This document shows, one piece after another, positions 1-6,593 of a DNA stretch of 64,000 bases. The position numbers were made by a program, and so were the translations under genes. The notes beneath the pieces were generated by a model that was given only the letters and a program-made list of their open reading frames with translations, did no database searches and was not told the DNA's origin. Positions within the stretch are counted from its first letter, which is position 1; the number at the start of each line of letters is the position of its first letter. This stretch comes from Acidobacteriota bacterium (lineage in GTDB: Bacteria > Acidobacteriota > Thermoanaerobaculia > Gp7-AA8). Location of the stretch: positions 161,332 to 225,331 of the forward strand of contig QHVT01000011.1 of assembly GCA_003223645.1 (NCBI GenBank). Direction: 5' to 3'.

Positions 1-1110
1 GGCGTACGACGGATCGAAGTCCGGTTCTTCGCCGGCGGCGTCGCGGTTGACGCCGATGAAGCGCGCGTCGAGGCGTCCGACGGTGCGGCGTTGGTCGCGC
101 ATCAGTTCTTTGTCGAAGCGATCGATGTCGATGCGGAGGTTCGTCTGTTCGAGATACTTCGGCGCGAGTCCGCTGAAGCGCGCGAGCTTCGCGATCACCG
201 ACTGCTTTTCGGCGTCGGTGAGATTGTCGCCTTTCATCAGTGCCGCCGTGTATTCGCCGAGGGCGAACTGTTCGGCTTGCGCGGCGACTTCGGAGACGGG
301 GAGCGCCTGCAGATCGGCGGAAAGGCGCTTGTGATACCACGCCGTCGCGCTGTACGTCGGCAGGAAGACGATGTACGGAAGATCGTTGCCGGTGTCGAAT
401 CGCGCGGTGCCGAAGTTGAGGATCGACGAGATCAGCACGATTCCGTTGAGATAGAAGCCCTGATCGTGCAGCCAGCCGGAGAGGCCGGCCGCGCGCGTCG
501 TGCCGTAGCTCTCGCCTGCGAGAAACTTCGGCGAGCTCCAGCGCGCATAGCGCGTGGTGATGAGGCGGATTACGCTGCCCACCGACTCGATGTCCGCTTC
601 GAAGCCGTGGAACTTCTTCGCGTCGTTGAACGGAATGGCGCGGCTGAATCCCGTCGTCACGGGATCGATGAACACGAGATCGCTGACATCGAGCAGCGTC
701 GCCTCGTTGTCGACGAGCTTGTACGGCGGCGCGGCGGCGTGTCCTTCATCGTCCGCGTACGCCACGCGCTTCGGACCGAACGCGCCCATGTGCAGCCACA
801 CCGACGACGAGCCCGGCCCGCCGTTGAACGTGAACGTGATCGGCCGCTTCGCCGGATCGGCGCCGTCCTTCGAGTAATAGACGAAGAAGAAGCTCGCGCG
901 CGGATCGCCGTCGTCGGTTTTCAGCACGATCGTACCGGCGCGCGCGGTGTAGTTGATGCCGCGCACGGTGCCGGTGCTGGTGACGATCTGGTCCTTCGGC
1001 GGCTCTTTGTCCTTGTCCGATTTCTTCTCGCTCTTCTCCTGCCCAAACGCGGCGGTGGCGAACACGAAAAGCAGCAGACAGAACAGTCTCTTCGTCCAAT
1101 CTTTTGCCAT
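1..1110 (-). CDS. Serine carboxypeptidase, peptidase S10 family (3' end outside window)
   Basis: The window holds the N-terminal 370 codons; the gene runs off the left edge. A signal peptide (KRLFCLLLFVFATAAFG) is followed by a Lys/Asp-rich linker. The S10 hallmarks follow: the oxyanion-hole segment TFNGGPGSSS near residue 96 and the nucleophile motif GESYGT near residue 195. The Asp and His of the triad would lie beyond the edge. S10 enzymes remove C-terminal residues from peptides; this one should act in the periplasm or outside the cell. It diverges from the M1 peptidase across 73 bp, so the two may share a control region. Start chosen at the ATG directly before the signal peptide. Confidence 0.9.
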   Translation of the reverse strand, partial: MAKDWTKRLFCLLLFVFATAAFGQEKSEKKSDKDKEPPKDQIVTSTGTVRGINYTARAGTIVLKTDDGDPRASFFFVYYSKDGADPAKRPITFTFNGGPGSSSVWLHMGAFGPKRVAYADDEGHAAAPPYKLVDNEATLLDVSDLVFIDPVTTGFSRAIPFNDAKKFHGFEADIESVGSVIRLITTRYARWSSPKFLAGESYGTTRAAGLSGWLHDQGFYLNGIVLISSILNFGTARFDTGNDLPYIVFLPTYSATAWYHKRLSADLQALPVSEVAAQAEQFALGEYTAALMKGDNLTDAEKQSVIAKLARFSGLAPKYLEQTNLRIDIDRFDKELMRDQRRTVGRLDARFIGVNRDAAGEEPDFDPSYA

Positions 1111-1183
1111 AGGCGCCAGACGCTAACACAAGACTCGATCTGCTATCCTTCGCGCCTAACAATCACCAGGAAGGACTGCCCTC

Positions 1184-3553
1184 ATGAACCGAGTCGTACG
1201 CTCGTTGTTTGTCTTTTTGTTTCTGTTCTCCGCTCTTTCGTCGTTCGCCGCGACCGATCCGGTCTACACCGCGCTGCGCGCTGCGCGTCCCGGCGCGAAG
1301 AGCCTCACGCTGAACAATTTCACGTTCGACCGCGACGTGTTTCACGTCACGCTGAACGGCACGCTCGTTCCGCTGCAGCAGGTCGAAGGGAAAACTCCCG
1401 GCGCGGTCTTCATCGGCACCGGCTCGTATGAGCTGAAGCCCGCGACCGCCGCGGAGCGCAAGCAGCTCTCGCTCTATGCAGGCGACGACAAGCTGACGAC
1501 GCTCAGCGACACGTTCGACTCCGCGATCTTCCTCGGCACCTCGCTCATCGCCGCCGCGGAAAAATCAGGCGCGCCTGCCGGCGCCGCCGCTGCCGGCGCG
1601 AACGACAAGTGGGACGACTATCTGAAGAAACAGAAGAAGACGTTCCGCGACAACATGCAGCTGCGCGTGCTGCAGGAGATTCTGAACGCCGAAGCCGAGC
1701 CGCTGTTTTTCGCCTGGGTGAACGGCAAGAAATATCCGCCCGCGATTCTGAAAGTCGACCCGCGCGACAAAGAGCCGGCGACGATGCTCGTGTGGCACGA
1801 CCAGAAGGGCGGTCTCTGGTACTCGAGCGGACTCAAGACCGCGGCGCCGATGCGCAAGCCGCTCGTGGATCCCGACAACTACGTGATCGACTCGACGATC
1901 AAGGGCGCGGAGATCTCCGCGACGTCGACCATCACCTTCACTGCCATCGCGCCCGTGCGCGTGCTGCCGCTGAATCTCTTCGGCAATCTGCGGGTCTCCG
2001 ATGCGTCATGGTCGCCGGCCGGCGACGCGCCGTCGTGGGAGCCGGTCGCGTACATCCAGGAGGACAAGGACGAAGACTACGACGCGGCCGTCGTGTTCCC
2101 GAAGCCGCTCGAAGCGGGCAAGCAGTACTTGTTGAAGATGACGTACGCCGGCAAGGAAGTGCTCACGAACGCCGGCGACGGCAACTACTCGGTCGGCGCG
2201 CGTCTGAGCTGGTATCCGAACGTCGCGGTCTTCGACGACCTCGCGAATTACGAGCTGCACTTCCGCGTGCCGCAGAAGATGCAGGTCGTCGCGATCGGAA
2301 ATCAGGTCGAGGACAAGGTCGAAGGCGATCAGCGCGTGTCGGTGTGGAAGTCGGAGACGCCGGTGCGCGTGGCCGGATTCAACTACGGCAAGTTCAAGAA
2401 GCTGACCCAGGTCGACAAGGACAGCGGGATGTCGATCGAGGTGTACACGAATCCGGGCACGCCCGACGTCGTCCGGCTGATCAATCAATACCTCGAGGCG
2501 AATTCCGAAGAGGAAGGCGGCCCGAGCTTCATCAACGTCGACACGAGCCGGCTCTCACAATCCGCGCTCGCCGACGGCATCAACACCGCGCGCACCGGCA
2601 ATCACTATTTCGGCCCGCTTGCGCACAAGCACGTCTCCATCACGCAGCAGTCGGAGTGGAACTTCGGGCAGTCGTGGCCGTCGCTGATTTACATCCCGTA
2701 TCTCGCCTTCCTCACCGGCACGCAGCGCATGACCCTCGGCCTCACCGGCGCGAAGGACTTCGTCGACAACGTCGGCGCGCACGAGTTCGGACATCAATGG
2801 TGGGGACATCAGATCGGCTTCGCGACGTATCGCGATCAGTGGCTGTCCGAGGGCTTCGCCGAATTCACGGCGTCCCTCGTGGCGCAGCAGACCGGCGGAT
2901 GGGGGAGCTACAACAAGTTCTGGGAGAACGCGCGCAAGGCGATCCTCAACAAGGGCCGCGGCGCGACGATGAGCAACGATCAGGCGGGACCGATCACGCA
3001 GGGGTTCCGTCTCGCGACGTGGCAGACGCCGGAGGCGTACGACGCGATCGTGTACTCGAAAGGCGCGTACGTGCTGCACATGCTGCGCATGGCGATGTGG
3101 GAACCGAAAAACGCGGACGCCGCGTTCGTGGAGATGATGAAGGACTTCGCCGCGACGTACGCCGGCAAGAATCCGACGACCGCCGATTTTCAACGCATGG
3201 CTGAAAAGCACGCCACGAAGAGCCTGCAGCTGACGGCCGACGGAAAGCTCGACTGGTTCTTCGGCCAGTGGGTGTACGGCACGGCGATTCCGAAGTACGA
3301 ATCGAAGATCGACTTTCAGGACGCCGGCGGCGGCAAGTACAAATTGACCGGCAGCGTCACGCAGTCCGGCGTGCCCGACAACTTCGCGACGATCGTTCCG
3401 ATCTACGTCTACTTCGACAAGACCAACTACGTGCGGCTCGGCACGAGCGTCATCGTCGGCAATTCGACGAAGGCGATTGAAGGGGAGATTCCTCTGCCGA
3501 AGAAGCCGGTGAAGTTCGCGATCAACGTGAACCACGACGTCCTCGCGCGTTAG
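1184..3553 (+). CDS. M1 family zinc aminopeptidase, exported
   Basis: A 789-residue protein with a clear signal peptide (hydrophobic run VRSLFVFLFLFSALSSFA). The catalytic zinc motif HEFGH starts at about residue 533 and is followed by the second ligand in the WLSEGFAEF segment, the HExxH-x18-E arrangement of M1 peptidases. The exopeptidase motif GAMEN is not obvious, so the exact specificity is open. A Shine-Dalgarno-like AGGAAGG at 1168-1174 lies 9 bases before the ATG. It diverges from an S10 carboxypeptidase, which suggests joint breakdown of extracellular peptides from both ends. Length is normal for bacterial exported M1 enzymes. Confidence 0.94.
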   Translation: MNRVVRSLFVFLFLFSALSSFAATDPVYTALRAARPGAKSLTLNNFTFDRDVFHVTLNGTLVPLQQVEGKTPGAVFIGTGSYELKPATAAERKQLSLYAGDDKLTTLSDTFDSAIFLGTSLIAAAEKSGAPAGAAAAGANDKWDDYLKKQKKTFRDNMQLRVLQEILNAEAEPLFFAWVNGKKYPPAILKVDPRDKEPATMLVWHDQKGGLWYSSGLKTAAPMRKPLVDPDNYVIDSTIKGAEISATSTITFTAIAPVRVLPLNLFGNLRVSDASWSPAGDAPSWEPVAYIQEDKDEDYDAAVVFPKPLEAGKQYLLKMTYAGKEVLTNAGDGNYSVGARLSWYPNVAVFDDLANYELHFRVPQKMQVVAIGNQVEDKVEGDQRVSVWKSETPVRVAGFNYGKFKKLTQVDKDSGMSIEVYTNPGTPDVVRLINQYLEANSEEEGGPSFINVDTSRLSQSALADGINTARTGNHYFGPLAHKHVSITQQSEWNFGQSWPSLIYIPYLAFLTGTQRMTLGLTGAKDFVDNVGAHEFGHQWWGHQIGFATYRDQWLSEGFAEFTASLVAQQTGGWGSYNKFWENARKAILNKGRGATMSNDQAGPITQGFRLATWQTPEAYDAIVYSKGAYVLHMLRMAMWEPKNADAAFVEMMKDFAATYAGKNPTTADFQRMAEKHATKSLQLTADGKLDWFFGQWVYGTAIPKYESKIDFQDAGGGKYKLTGSVTQSGVPDNFATIVPIYVYFDKTNYVRLGTSVIVGNSTKAIEGEIPLPKKPVKFAINVNHDVLAR

Positions 3554-3687
3554 CCGGCACGGCCGGCGGCGTGGATTGCTCCGCCTCGCGGCATGCTTGT
3601 CGTCACGTCACGACCTGCGGCTTCGGGCGGCGCAACGCGCCTGAGATCGTCGTTTCTGCCGCACGTGCTGCGCGATACACTTTTGAT

Positions 3688-4353
3688 GTGACGTATCGCG
3701 AGATCGCACCCACGGCCGCGCTGCGGCCGTGGGTCGAATGCTTCTGGACGCGCAGTGGAGGACAGGCAATCCTGCCTGTCCGCGTCCTTCCCGACGGCTG
3801 CGCCGATCTCGTGTTCGATCTCACAGCCGGCGACGGGATGGCGGTCGGCACGATGACGAAGCCGCTCGTGCTTCCGCCGCATGCGTCGCGCGATTTCTTC
3901 GGCGTCCGCTTCCGACCCGGACGCGCGGCCGCGTTTCTGCGCATCCCGCTCGCCGAGATCACCGACGCGCGCGTGCCGCTGCGCGACATCTGGAGATCAT
4001 GGAGCGGCGAGCTGTCGCTCGACGCGCTCGAGCTTGAATTGATCCGCCGCCTGCGTCCCGATCGCGACGCGCGCGTCGATGCCGCGATCGTGCGCATCGC
4101 AACAGGAACAGGCCGGATCGAGAACATCGCGCGCGACATCGGCATCTCGCGCCAACACCTCGCGCGCCAGTTCCTGCATCACGTCGGCGTCTCGCCGAAG
4201 ACGTTCGCGCGCGTGATGCGCTTCCGCCGCGTGCTCGCCGACCGTCGCGGCGACTGGTCGGACGTGGCGGCGCGCCACGGCTACTACGATCAGTCGCACC
4301 TCATCGCCGACTTTCGCGAGCTCGCCGGCACCACGCCGAACGCGTTCCGTTAA
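3688..4353 (+). CDS. AraC family transcriptional regulator with DUF6597-like N-terminal domain
   Basis: 221 residues from the GTG at 3688. That start opens the protein with VTYREIAPTAALRPWVECFW, typical of the DUF6597-type sensor domain; an upstream ATG at 3571 would add 39 residues of unlikely sequence. The C-terminal ~90 residues form the double helix-turn-helix of AraC regulators (ARDIGISRQHLARQF, then the YYDQSHLIADFRELAGTTP signature). Around residues 25-32 the reading frame runs through a palindrome, GGACAGGC-6-GCCTGTCC (3760-3781). It is the same element as at 37.16 kb and encodes GQAILPV in a loop of the domain. Target genes are unknown; the VOC protein downstream is a candidate. Confidence 0.88.
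   Translation: MTYREIAPTAALRPWVECFWTRSGGQAILPVRVLPDGCADLVFDLTAGDGMAVGTMTKPLVLPPHASRDFFGVRFRPGRAAAFLRIPLAEITDARVPLRDIWRSWSGELSLDALELELIRRLRPDRDARVDAAIVRIATGTGRIENIARDIGISRQHLARQFLHHVGVSPKTFARVMRFRRVLADRRGDWSDVAARHGYYDQSHLIADFRELAGTTPNAFR
3760..3781. repeat. Palindromic element, family C (inside AraC-type gene)
   Basis: Perfect inverted repeat with 8-base arms (GGACAGGC / GCCTGTCC) and a 6-base loop AATCCT. A longer copy with 13-base arms is at 37158-37189. Both copies lie inside coding sequence and are read in frame. Confidence 0.8.
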
Positions 4354-4362
4354 GCGTGCAGC

Positions 4363-4417
4363 GGAGTGGTGCGCGCCTCCGGCGCGCCTTTGGGGGACGG
4401 CAGGCGCGCACCACTCC
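4363..4417. repeat. Palindromic element, family A, copy 1
   Basis: A 55-bp element between the AraC-type gene and the VOC gene. The outer arms are GGAGTGGTGCGCGCCT and its near complement ending GCGCACCACTCC, with an internal CTCCGGCGCGCC block. A second copy with the same outer arms and a slightly longer middle is at 47705-47771. It could act as a transcription terminator for the regulator. Confidence 0.85.
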
Positions 4418-4466
4418 CGTTCCATTTTTCCAATCCGTGAGCGCGGCGCGCGCTTACATTGCGCGC

Positions 4467-4838
4467 ATGAAGATCACACCAGTTCTCATCGTTCCCTCCA
4501 TCGAGCCGGTGCTGCCGCTGTGGGAGGCGCTCGGCTTCACACGCACCGCCGAGGTCCCGCACGGCGACCGCCTCGGCTTCGTCATCCTCGCCGGCAACGG
4601 CGTGGAAGTGATGTACCAGTCCGTCGACAGCGTGAAAGGCGACGAGCCGAAGGCGCTCGAAGGCCATGGCGCATCGGCGCTGTTCATCGAAGTCGACGAC
4701 CTCGATGCCGTCGTGGCGAAGCTGCCGAAGGACACGAACGTGTTCGTCTCGCGTCGCACCACGCCTTACGGCGCGACGGAGACGTTCATTCGCGATGCGG
4801 CGGGGAACACGATCGTGTTCGCACAGTTCGCGAAATGA
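4467..4838 (+). CDS. VOC (glyoxalase/bleomycin-resistance/dioxygenase) superfamily protein
   Basis: 123 residues from the ATG at 4467 (MKITPVLIVPSIEPVLPLWE). It contains the paired beta-alpha-beta-beta-beta modules of the VOC fold: a first half with FWxxLGF-like WEALGFTRTAEVP and a second half ending in FIRDAAGNTIVFAQF, the usual C-terminal strand. Small single-domain VOC proteins normally dimerise to build a metal site. Substrate cannot be read from the sequence. An earlier in-frame start would lie in the upstream palindrome and is rejected. Confidence 0.9.
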   Translation: MKITPVLIVPSIEPVLPLWEALGFTRTAEVPHGDRLGFVILAGNGVEVMYQSVDSVKGDEPKALEGHGASALFIEVDDLDAVVAKLPKDTNVFVSRRTTPYGATETFIRDAAGNTIVFAQFAK

Positions 4839-4890
4839 AAACGGCGAGTCTCGCGACCCGCCATGATCTCGGAGACGAGCGCTTCGTTCG
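4832..4890. repeat. Left copy of imperfect direct-repeat pair flanking the accessory island
   Basis: Two blocks here, 4832-4850 (GAAATGAAAACGGCGAGTC) and 4864-4890 (core TGATCTCGGAGACGAG), recur in the same order and strand at 11966-11984 and 12092-12118, next to and inside the 3' end of groEL. Identity is 18/19 and 25/27 by eye; the spacing differs (13 versus 107 bases). The 170 bases between the VOC stop and the XRE gene hold no convincing gene. Confidence 0.45.
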
Positions 4891-5007
4891 GGATTCGCTC
4901 GAACTGCTTCGCGCGACGGATCGGGGCATCGGCAGCATCGAGCTCGAACAGCACGTCGCCGCGTCCACCTGCGCCTCGTTCATCCGCGCGAAGTTGTACA
5001 AGTCGCC

Positions 5008-5475
5008 CTACTCCGCCGTTTCCTTCCCTCCCCGTGCCGTCTTCCGCCGCTTCGCGGTCTCCTGCCGGCTCAGCTTCGCGAAGTTCTTCAGGATCTCCGT
5101 TGCCAGGGTCGTGGTCCGCTTCGTGAGCACCTCCGGGTCGACGCCCTTCGCCGGCGGATTATCGAGCCACTCCCTGACCGCGGTTTTCACCCCGTCCAGC
5201 GTCTCGTGCAGTGTTTGCATGTTGGCGTAGAACAGCTGCCACTCGAACGGCGGGAGGTCGATGTAGATCGGCTTCATCCGGACCTGTTCGAAGGTGAAGT
5301 CCTCCAGGTTCGGCAGGAACCCGATCACCTTCCGAAGGGTGTTCAGCGTGACGTTCCCGCCCCGCTCCAGGGTCGATAGCTGCCGGCGCTGCACCCCGCA
5401 GAGAGCCGAAAGTTGCGCCTGAGAAAGCCCAAGATCCTTACGTGCACGTCGGATTTCATCGTGTAATTCCAGCAT
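5008..5475 (-). CDS. XRE-family helix-turn-helix transcriptional regulator
   Basis: 155 residues. An N-terminal HTH_XRE/Cro-C1 domain spans about residues 5-60: the DNA-reading helices are LSQAQLSALCGVQRRQLSTL, and LERGGNVTLNTLRKVIGFL completes the five-helix bundle. The C-terminal part (residues 70-155) is not recognised. The start is the ATG at 5475, giving MLELHDEIRRARK; a more upstream start would add seven unlikely residues. It diverges from the repeat and coiled-coil region across a short AT-rich intergenic stretch with two facing promoters and an 11-bp palindrome, an arrangement typical of an autoregulated switch for the genes to its right. Confidence 0.85.
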   Translation of the reverse strand: MLELHDEIRRARKDLGLSQAQLSALCGVQRRQLSTLERGGNVTLNTLRKVIGFLPNLEDFTFEQVRMKPIYIDLPPFEWQLFYANMQTLHETLDGVKTAVREWLDNPPAKGVDPEVLTKRTTTLATEILKNFAKLSRQETAKRRKTARGGKETAE

Positions 5476-5484
5476 GATGCGCCA

Positions 5485-5514
5485 AAAATAGCACAATTGT
5501 CGTTATCAGCGCAA
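5485..5514 (-). promoter_or_regulatory. Predicted sigma70-type promoter of the XRE gene
   Basis: On the minus strand, TTGCGC and TATTTT are separated by 18 bases. The -10 element ends 9 bases before the ATG at 5475, so the transcript would be leaderless or nearly so. The stretch is strikingly AT-rich for this window. Confidence 0.5.
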
Positions 5515-5521
5515 ATTTTGC
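5511..5521. promoter_or_regulatory. Candidate operator between divergent promoters
   Basis: An 11-bp palindrome GCAAA-T-TTTGC overlaps the -35 element of the XRE promoter and abuts the -35 of the rightward promoter. Its position suits an autoregulating XRE protein; binding is inferred only. Confidence 0.4.
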
Positions 5522-5550
5522 TTGACGCGCAAAGAGCGCGAACGTATTTT
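5522..5550 (+). promoter_or_regulatory. Predicted sigma70 promoter of the island's rightward operon
   Basis: TTGACG at 5522-5527 and TATTTT at 5545-5550 with the optimal 17-base spacer. An ATG follows at 5558, only 7 bases after the -10 element, so translation could begin leaderless. That ATG is not in the frame in which the 21-bp repeats give the best coding pattern. Confidence 0.55.
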
Positions 5551-5570
5551 AGTGCTTATGAGCCAGTTGA

Positions 5571-5921
5571 GCACATCAGCGGCCGGTATTCGGTCGCATC
5601 AATGCGTCCATCGGTGTCATCGACGACACGATCGGTGTCATCGACGACACGATCGGTGTCATCGACGGGACCATCGGTGTCATCGACGACACGATCGGTG
5701 TCATCGACGAGACGATCGGTGTCATCGATGGGACGATCGGTGTCATCGACGAGACGATCGGTGTCATCGATGCGACGATCGGTGTCATCGATGGGTCGAT
5801 CGATGCCGTCAACACCTTCATCGATCGCGTCGATGCGACCGGAATCCGGGTGCTCGTGGCCGCGCGCCGCCAGGGCCGCACAGTCCGCCCAACTCGTCCG
5901 AAGCATCAATCAAACCTTTGA
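5571..5921 (+). other. Open frame with 21-bp repeats encoding a heptad coiled coil (no canonical start)
   Basis: In this frame nine 21-bp units read I-G-V-I-D-x-T, placing Ile at both a and d of a perfect heptad, then run into a non-repeat tail (AVNTFIDRVDATGIRVLVAA...) and stop at 5919-5921, just before the Shine-Dalgarno of the next gene. Third codon positions are almost all G or C, as in real genes here; the other frames, including the one opened by ATG 5558, give unlikely CHRRDDR-like peptides. No ATG, GTG or TTG exists in this frame after the stop at 5568. Either a frameshift joins ATG 5558 to it, a non-standard start is used, or the gene is decayed. Probably co-transcribed with the next gene. 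Confidence 0.4.
5607..5795. repeat. Nine-unit 21-bp tandem repeat
   Basis: Nine head-to-tail copies of a 21-bp unit with core ATCGGTGTCATCGA and variable last bases (CGAC, CGGG, CGAG, TGGG, TGCG), followed by one degenerate copy. No spacers, so not CRISPR. Variation falls mainly at the codon for heptad position f. Confidence 0.95.
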
Positions 5922-5933
5922 AAGGAAAGGACC

Positions 5934-6455
5934 ATGAAAGAGAAACAGTCATTGGAAGTCACCCCGTCTCCCCATACCGCGGAAGCGAAAGCGTTCATCG
6001 AGCAGATCCGTACCCTGCGCGCTGCGATCCCCCGGCTCAAGCCGGAGGGGCCGCGCGACGCGAAGGCCATGGCCCCCCGTGCATCAGTCGACCAGGAATT
6101 CGTCGAAGCGGCCGGCGCCGCCATGCAGGCGTCCGAGCTGCTCGACGGCTCCTCGCCGACGACCGCGGATGCCCTGCGCGACGCAACGGCATTCGCCCTG
6201 GCCTACCAAGCCGCGCTGACCGAGGGCAAAGCCTTCGTGCGCGCGCTGACCCACACGCTCCGCGCCGCCAAGGCCACGGCCGGAGGACATGCGCTCAACA
6301 TCTACGCGTTGGCGCAGCGTCTGGTGAAAGAGGAGAACGGCGCCGAGCTTGTGCCGCACGTCGAAAACATGCGGCGCAAGCTCAAGAACGGACGTCGGAA
6401 GGCGATTTCGGAACCCGCTCCCGACCCGTCCACCAAGACGGCGCCGAAACAGTAG
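5934..6455 (+). CDS. Hypothetical 173-residue protein
   Basis: Not recognised. Starts at ATG 5934 behind a strong purine-rich Shine-Dalgarno (GAAAGGAAAGG). The protein is soluble-looking, almost entirely helical and Ala/Lys/Glu-rich, with no signal peptide, membrane segment or cysteines. The basic tail (MRRKLKNGRRKAISEPAPDP) looks disordered. It follows the coiled-coil frame by 12 bases and is followed by a hairpin at 6476-6500, so the two probably share the promoter at 5522. Codon use is normal for the window, unlike the next gene. Confidence 0.75.
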   Translation: MKEKQSLEVTPSPHTAEAKAFIEQIRTLRAAIPRLKPEGPRDAKAMAPRASVDQEFVEAAGAAMQASELLDGSSPTTADALRDATAFALAYQAALTEGKAFVRALTHTLRAAKATAGGHALNIYALAQRLVKEENGAELVPHVENMRRKLKNGRRKAISEPAPDPSTKTAPKQ

Positions 6456-6475
6456 TTTAGCAGGATAGAAGGAAA

Positions 6476-6500
6476 GGCGGGGAGTCCAATCCTCCCCGCC
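6476..6500 (+). terminator. Hairpin after the 173-residue gene
   Basis: GGCGGGGAG and CTCCCCGCC pair as a 9-bp GC stem with a 7-base loop, 20 bases after the stop codon. No T-tract follows, so termination strength is uncertain. Confidence 0.55.
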
Positions 6501-6593
6501 GATTCGGGGCGTCGTGTGTCGCGCGGCTACCATGCGACATCGGCGCGTCACACCTCGGCGAGAACTAAGGGCCGAGTGTACTCTATCGTCGTG

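Noticed and set aside
91..1431. Long plus-strand open frame antisense to the S10 peptidase
   Set aside because: Arg/Glu/Val-rich peptide without domains; the minus strand carries the S10 signal peptide and GESYGT motif. Typical antisense frame of high-GC DNA.
4839..5007. Possible gene remnant on the minus strand (EALVSEI peptide like the GroEL C-terminus)
   Set aside because: Similarity is limited to a 27-bp stretch and does not extend to the surrounding GroEL residues; reported only as a direct repeat.
5607..5795. CRISPR-like regular repeats
   Set aside because: The 21-bp units are contiguous with no spacers, and no cas genes are present.
5556..5909. Minus-strand Asp-rich repeat protein (IDDTDR units)
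   Set aside because: Mixed third-position bases and no start or Shine-Dalgarno; the plus-strand Ile heptad frame has better coding character.
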